Part shown: positions 6,371 through 7,721 of the stretch, piece by piece
Numbering within the stretch: the first letter of the stretch is position 1
How the letters are laid out: each line of letters opens with the position of its first letter
Assembly (NCBI GenBank): GCA_012797575.1
Contig: JAAZOW010000178.1
Location: 1 to 7,721 of the forward strand
Length of the DNA: 7,721 nucleotides
Source: Methanomicrobiales archaeon
GTDB taxonomy: Archaea; Halobacteriota; Methanomicrobia; Methanomicrobiales; Methanoculleaceae
Reading direction: 5' to 3'
Position numbers and translations under genes: made by a program
Notes under the pieces: model-generated
What the model was told of the DNA's origin: nothing
Seen by the model: only the letters and a program-made list of their open reading frames with translations
Database searches by the model: none

Positions 6371-6417
6371 TCATCCGTCTTCGTCCTCATCAGGAGGCGG
6401 AGAGCATTGCACCTCAA

Positions 6418-6440
6418 TAGAAAGGATATTATATATCTAC
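6418..6440 (+). promoter_or_regulatory. Strong archaeal promoter upstream of the PAS-GAF sensor gene
   Basis: AGAAAGGATATTATATATC combines a purine-rich BRE with a long TATA element centred near 6432, the most AT-rich spot of this end of the window. Transcription would start near 6457, giving a leader of about 100 bases before the ATG at 6556. This leader contains the three hairpins listed separately. Confidence 0.62.
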
Positions 6441-6469
6441 ATGGATTACTCAATCATTCTATTCGGCTT

Positions 6470-6493
6470 CCCTCCGGACTGAGATCTGGAGGG
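6470..6493 (+). repeat. Leader hairpin 1 (9-bp stem)
   Basis: CCCTCCGGA (6470-6478) pairs with TCTGGAGGG (6485-6493) around a 6-base loop; all nine pairs form if one G-U wobble is allowed. There is no T-run after it, so it is not a standard terminator. It shares CTCCG...TCTGGAG with hairpin 2. Confidence 0.6.
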
Positions 6494-6501
6494 TGGCGGT
6501 A

Positions 6502-6519
6502 TGCTCCGAATCTGGAGCA
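6502..6519 (+). repeat. Leader hairpin 2 (7-bp stem)
   Basis: TGCTCCG (6502-6508) pairs with TCTGGAGCA... that is, 6513-6519 (TGGAGCA), closing a 4-base loop AATC, with one G-U pair. It repeats the CTCCG...TCTGGAG core of hairpin 1 nine bases downstream of it. Confidence 0.55.
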
Positions 6520-6524
6520 GTGAG

Positions 6525-6540
6525 GGGCGGTGTGCCGCCC
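6525..6540 (+). repeat. Leader hairpin 3 (GC stem, tetraloop)
   Basis: GGGCGG (6525-6530) and CCGCCC (6535-6540) form a perfect 6-bp all-GC stem with loop TGTG. It sits 15 bases before the ATG at 6556 and could hinder ribosome access there or act as a protein-binding site. Confidence 0.55.
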
Positions 6541-6555
6541 TGGGGCGTTTGAGGA

Positions 6556-7721
6556 ATGGAGCCGCATATAAAAGACGCCTCTCCGGTCGTCGAGCCCCTG
6601 CAGCGATGGGGTCGCCGGCGCCGAGAGGACGCTATCGCAGGTAACCCGGGCATCGCCCCCGCGATGCTTGAGCAGGTGCTGGAGGCCTCGCTCTCCGGAA
6701 CCTGCGTCATCGACCGACGGGGGTGCATCGTGCATGTCAACAGGGTGCTGCTTGCCACATGGGGCTACAGCCGGCAGGGCCTGATTGGAATGTCCGCCGA
6801 CCTCCTCTGGGTGTCCCGGGAGGAGTGGGCAGACTGCGTGAACTGTGCCTTCACCGCCGGGCGGTGGAGCGGGACACTCACCGCCCGACGGCGAGATGCA
6901 TCGGTCGTCGATGTCCGGGCCGTGATCAGCACCATCCATGACCCCGAGACCACCGACGTCTGGCTCCTCCTCTCCTGCCTCGATGCTACCCCAGGGGGTG
7001 CACGCCGTGGCATCGGGTCCGTCGTCGCCGCCATGCCAGAGCGGTTTATGGACGCAAAGGAGATAGACCGGGCAATCGACGATTCGCTCAGAGATCTCGC
7101 CCGGGTATGCGGGGCATGCCGGGGCTACCTCTCGCTCTTCAACGATCCCCGGACGTTGCTTGGGACAACGCACGAGTGGTGCATGGCCAGGAAGAGACCC
7201 CGGCGCGGAGGGTTCCAGAAGATCCGTGGAGATGATCTCCCCTGGTGGATCGAAGAGATCCTGGAGGGCAGGACCGTACTCGTGGATGGAAGACCCGGGA
7301 GAGGGGAGTTCTCCGGTCAGGAACGAAGGTTCCTGGAGCGACGCGATATCACTGCGGTTCTCCTGATCCCGCTCCGACTGAAGGCAAGGGTCGTCGGGTT
7401 TATCGGGTTTGAGCAGGATACCGGGGGTGCCCGATTCAGGGATGAGAATACCGCGCTCCTGCATGTGGCCGTCTATATCATCGCTGGTGCGCTTGAGCAG
7501 AGGCAGTCTGAGTATGTCTTCCGGGAGTCAGAGAACCTCTACCAGATCGTCCTCGACGCCATCACCGATGCCGTCACCGTCGTCGATACCAGGTTCACCA
7601 TACTTCTTGCAAACGATGCTTTCATCGCCTGGTGCGAAGAGTTTGAACTCGATACGAGCGTCGCCGGGAAGGACCTCTTCTCCGTCCTGCCGTTCCTCTC
7701 GCCCACCGTACAGCAACAGTA
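6556..7721 (+). CDS. PAS-GAF-PAS sensor protein, probably sensor histidine kinase N-terminus (runs off window end)
   Basis: An open frame runs from 6556 to the window edge (388 residues visible). Residues about 37-145 form a PAS domain (VLEASLSGTCVIDRRGCIVHVNRVLLATWGYS region). Residues about 165-318 form a GAF domain with the HEWC (206-209), DDLPWW (226-231) and LLIPLRLKARVVGFIGFE pattern common in methanogen sensor kinases. A second PAS begins near 324 (LYQIVLDAITDAVTVVDTRF). Kinase domains, if present, lie beyond the window, so the output is inferred. It has no membrane segment, suggesting a cytoplasmic sensor. Cysteines cluster in PAS1 (50, 57, 94, 97) and early GAF (185, 188), possible redox or metal sites. 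ATG at 6556 is the first start after an in-frame stop (6550); GAGGA directly abuts it. ATG at 6664 is the alternative if the inner TATA element is used. Confidence 0.85.
   Translation, partial: MEPHIKDASPVVEPLQRWGRRRREDAIAGNPGIAPAMLEQVLEASLSGTCVIDRRGCIVHVNRVLLATWGYSRQGLIGMSADLLWVSREEWADCVNCAFTAGRWSGTLTARRRDASVVDVRAVISTIHDPETTDVWLLLSCLDATPGGARRGIGSVVAAMPERFMDAKEIDRAIDDSLRDLARVCGACRGYLSLFNDPRTLLGTTHEWCMARKRPRRGGFQKIRGDDLPWWIEEILEGRTVLVDGRPGRGEFSGQERRFLERRDITAVLLIPLRLKARVVGFIGFEQDTGGARFRDENTALLHVAVYIIAGALEQRQSEYVFRESENLYQIVLDAITDAVTVVDTRFTILLANDAFIAWCEEFELDTSVAGKDLFSVLPFLSPTVQQQ
6561..6575 (+). promoter_or_regulatory. Second TATA-like element inside the 5' end of the sensor gene
   Basis: CGCATATAAAAG, centred near 6570, is a good TATA match in GC-rich DNA. 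Starting about 26 bases downstream (near 6596) it would produce an mRNA that omits the ATG at 6556, and translation would begin at the ATG at 6664, immediately before the first PAS domain. It could equally be chance within the coding sequence. Confidence 0.35.

Noticed and set aside
6441..6482. 13-codon open frame (MDYSIILFGFPPD) as a possible leader peptide
   Set aside because: It starts upstream of the predicted transcription start (~6457), has no ribosome site and ends inside hairpin 1, so it is probably chance.
6454..7464. 336-aa open frame on the minus strand
   Set aside because: It is antisense to the PAS-GAF-PAS gene, is Pro/Gly/His-rich and shows no fold or motif.

Overview
The window looks like a piece of a GC-rich methanogenic archaeal chromosome, most likely order Methanomicrobiales (Methanoculleus-like). 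This placement is inference. It rests on a DUF39 protein resembling methanogenesis marker 16, an archaeal RibL-type FAD synthetase, AT-rich TATA boxes with BRE-like purines ahead of several genes, and a PAS-GAF-PAS sensor typical of methanogens. No tRNA, rRNA, CRISPR array, insertion sequence or attachment site was seen.

Left part (1-2772, minus strand): a tightly coupled four-gene operon. In transcription order it encodes an orphan ABC-type ATPase, a HypB/UreG/CobW-like P-loop GTPase with three cysteine pairs, a small protein with an N-terminal C-x2-C-x4-C-x16-C iron-sulfur motif, and a DUF39 (COG1900) protein cut by the window edge. Junctions are a 4-nt overlap, a 3-nt gap and a 4-nt overlap. 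Two NTPases with an Fe-S protein and a marker-16-like metalloprotein suggest assembly or activation of a metal or sulfur centre. This is the best candidate here for an uncharacterised system. A divergent XRE-type regulator (2875-3360, plus) with a possible sensor domain is the obvious candidate to control it.

Middle (3382-4827): a Nudix hydrolase (minus) converges on the regulator and is divergent from an auxin-efflux-carrier-family permease (plus).

Right-middle (4886-6370, plus): a compact operon of a JAMM/MPN metalloprotease, a RibL-like nucleotidyltransferase that has no cysteine at all, and a small multidrug-export-family membrane protein. The junctions overlap by 4 and 26 nt.

Right end (6371-7721, plus): a strong promoter is followed by a leader with three consecutive hairpins, the first two sharing a motif. 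Then comes the N-terminal 388 residues of a PAS-GAF-PAS sensor protein running off the window. A second TATA-like element lies just inside the longest version of this gene, so its start is ambiguous.

All assignments come from reading motifs by eye; no database search was run.
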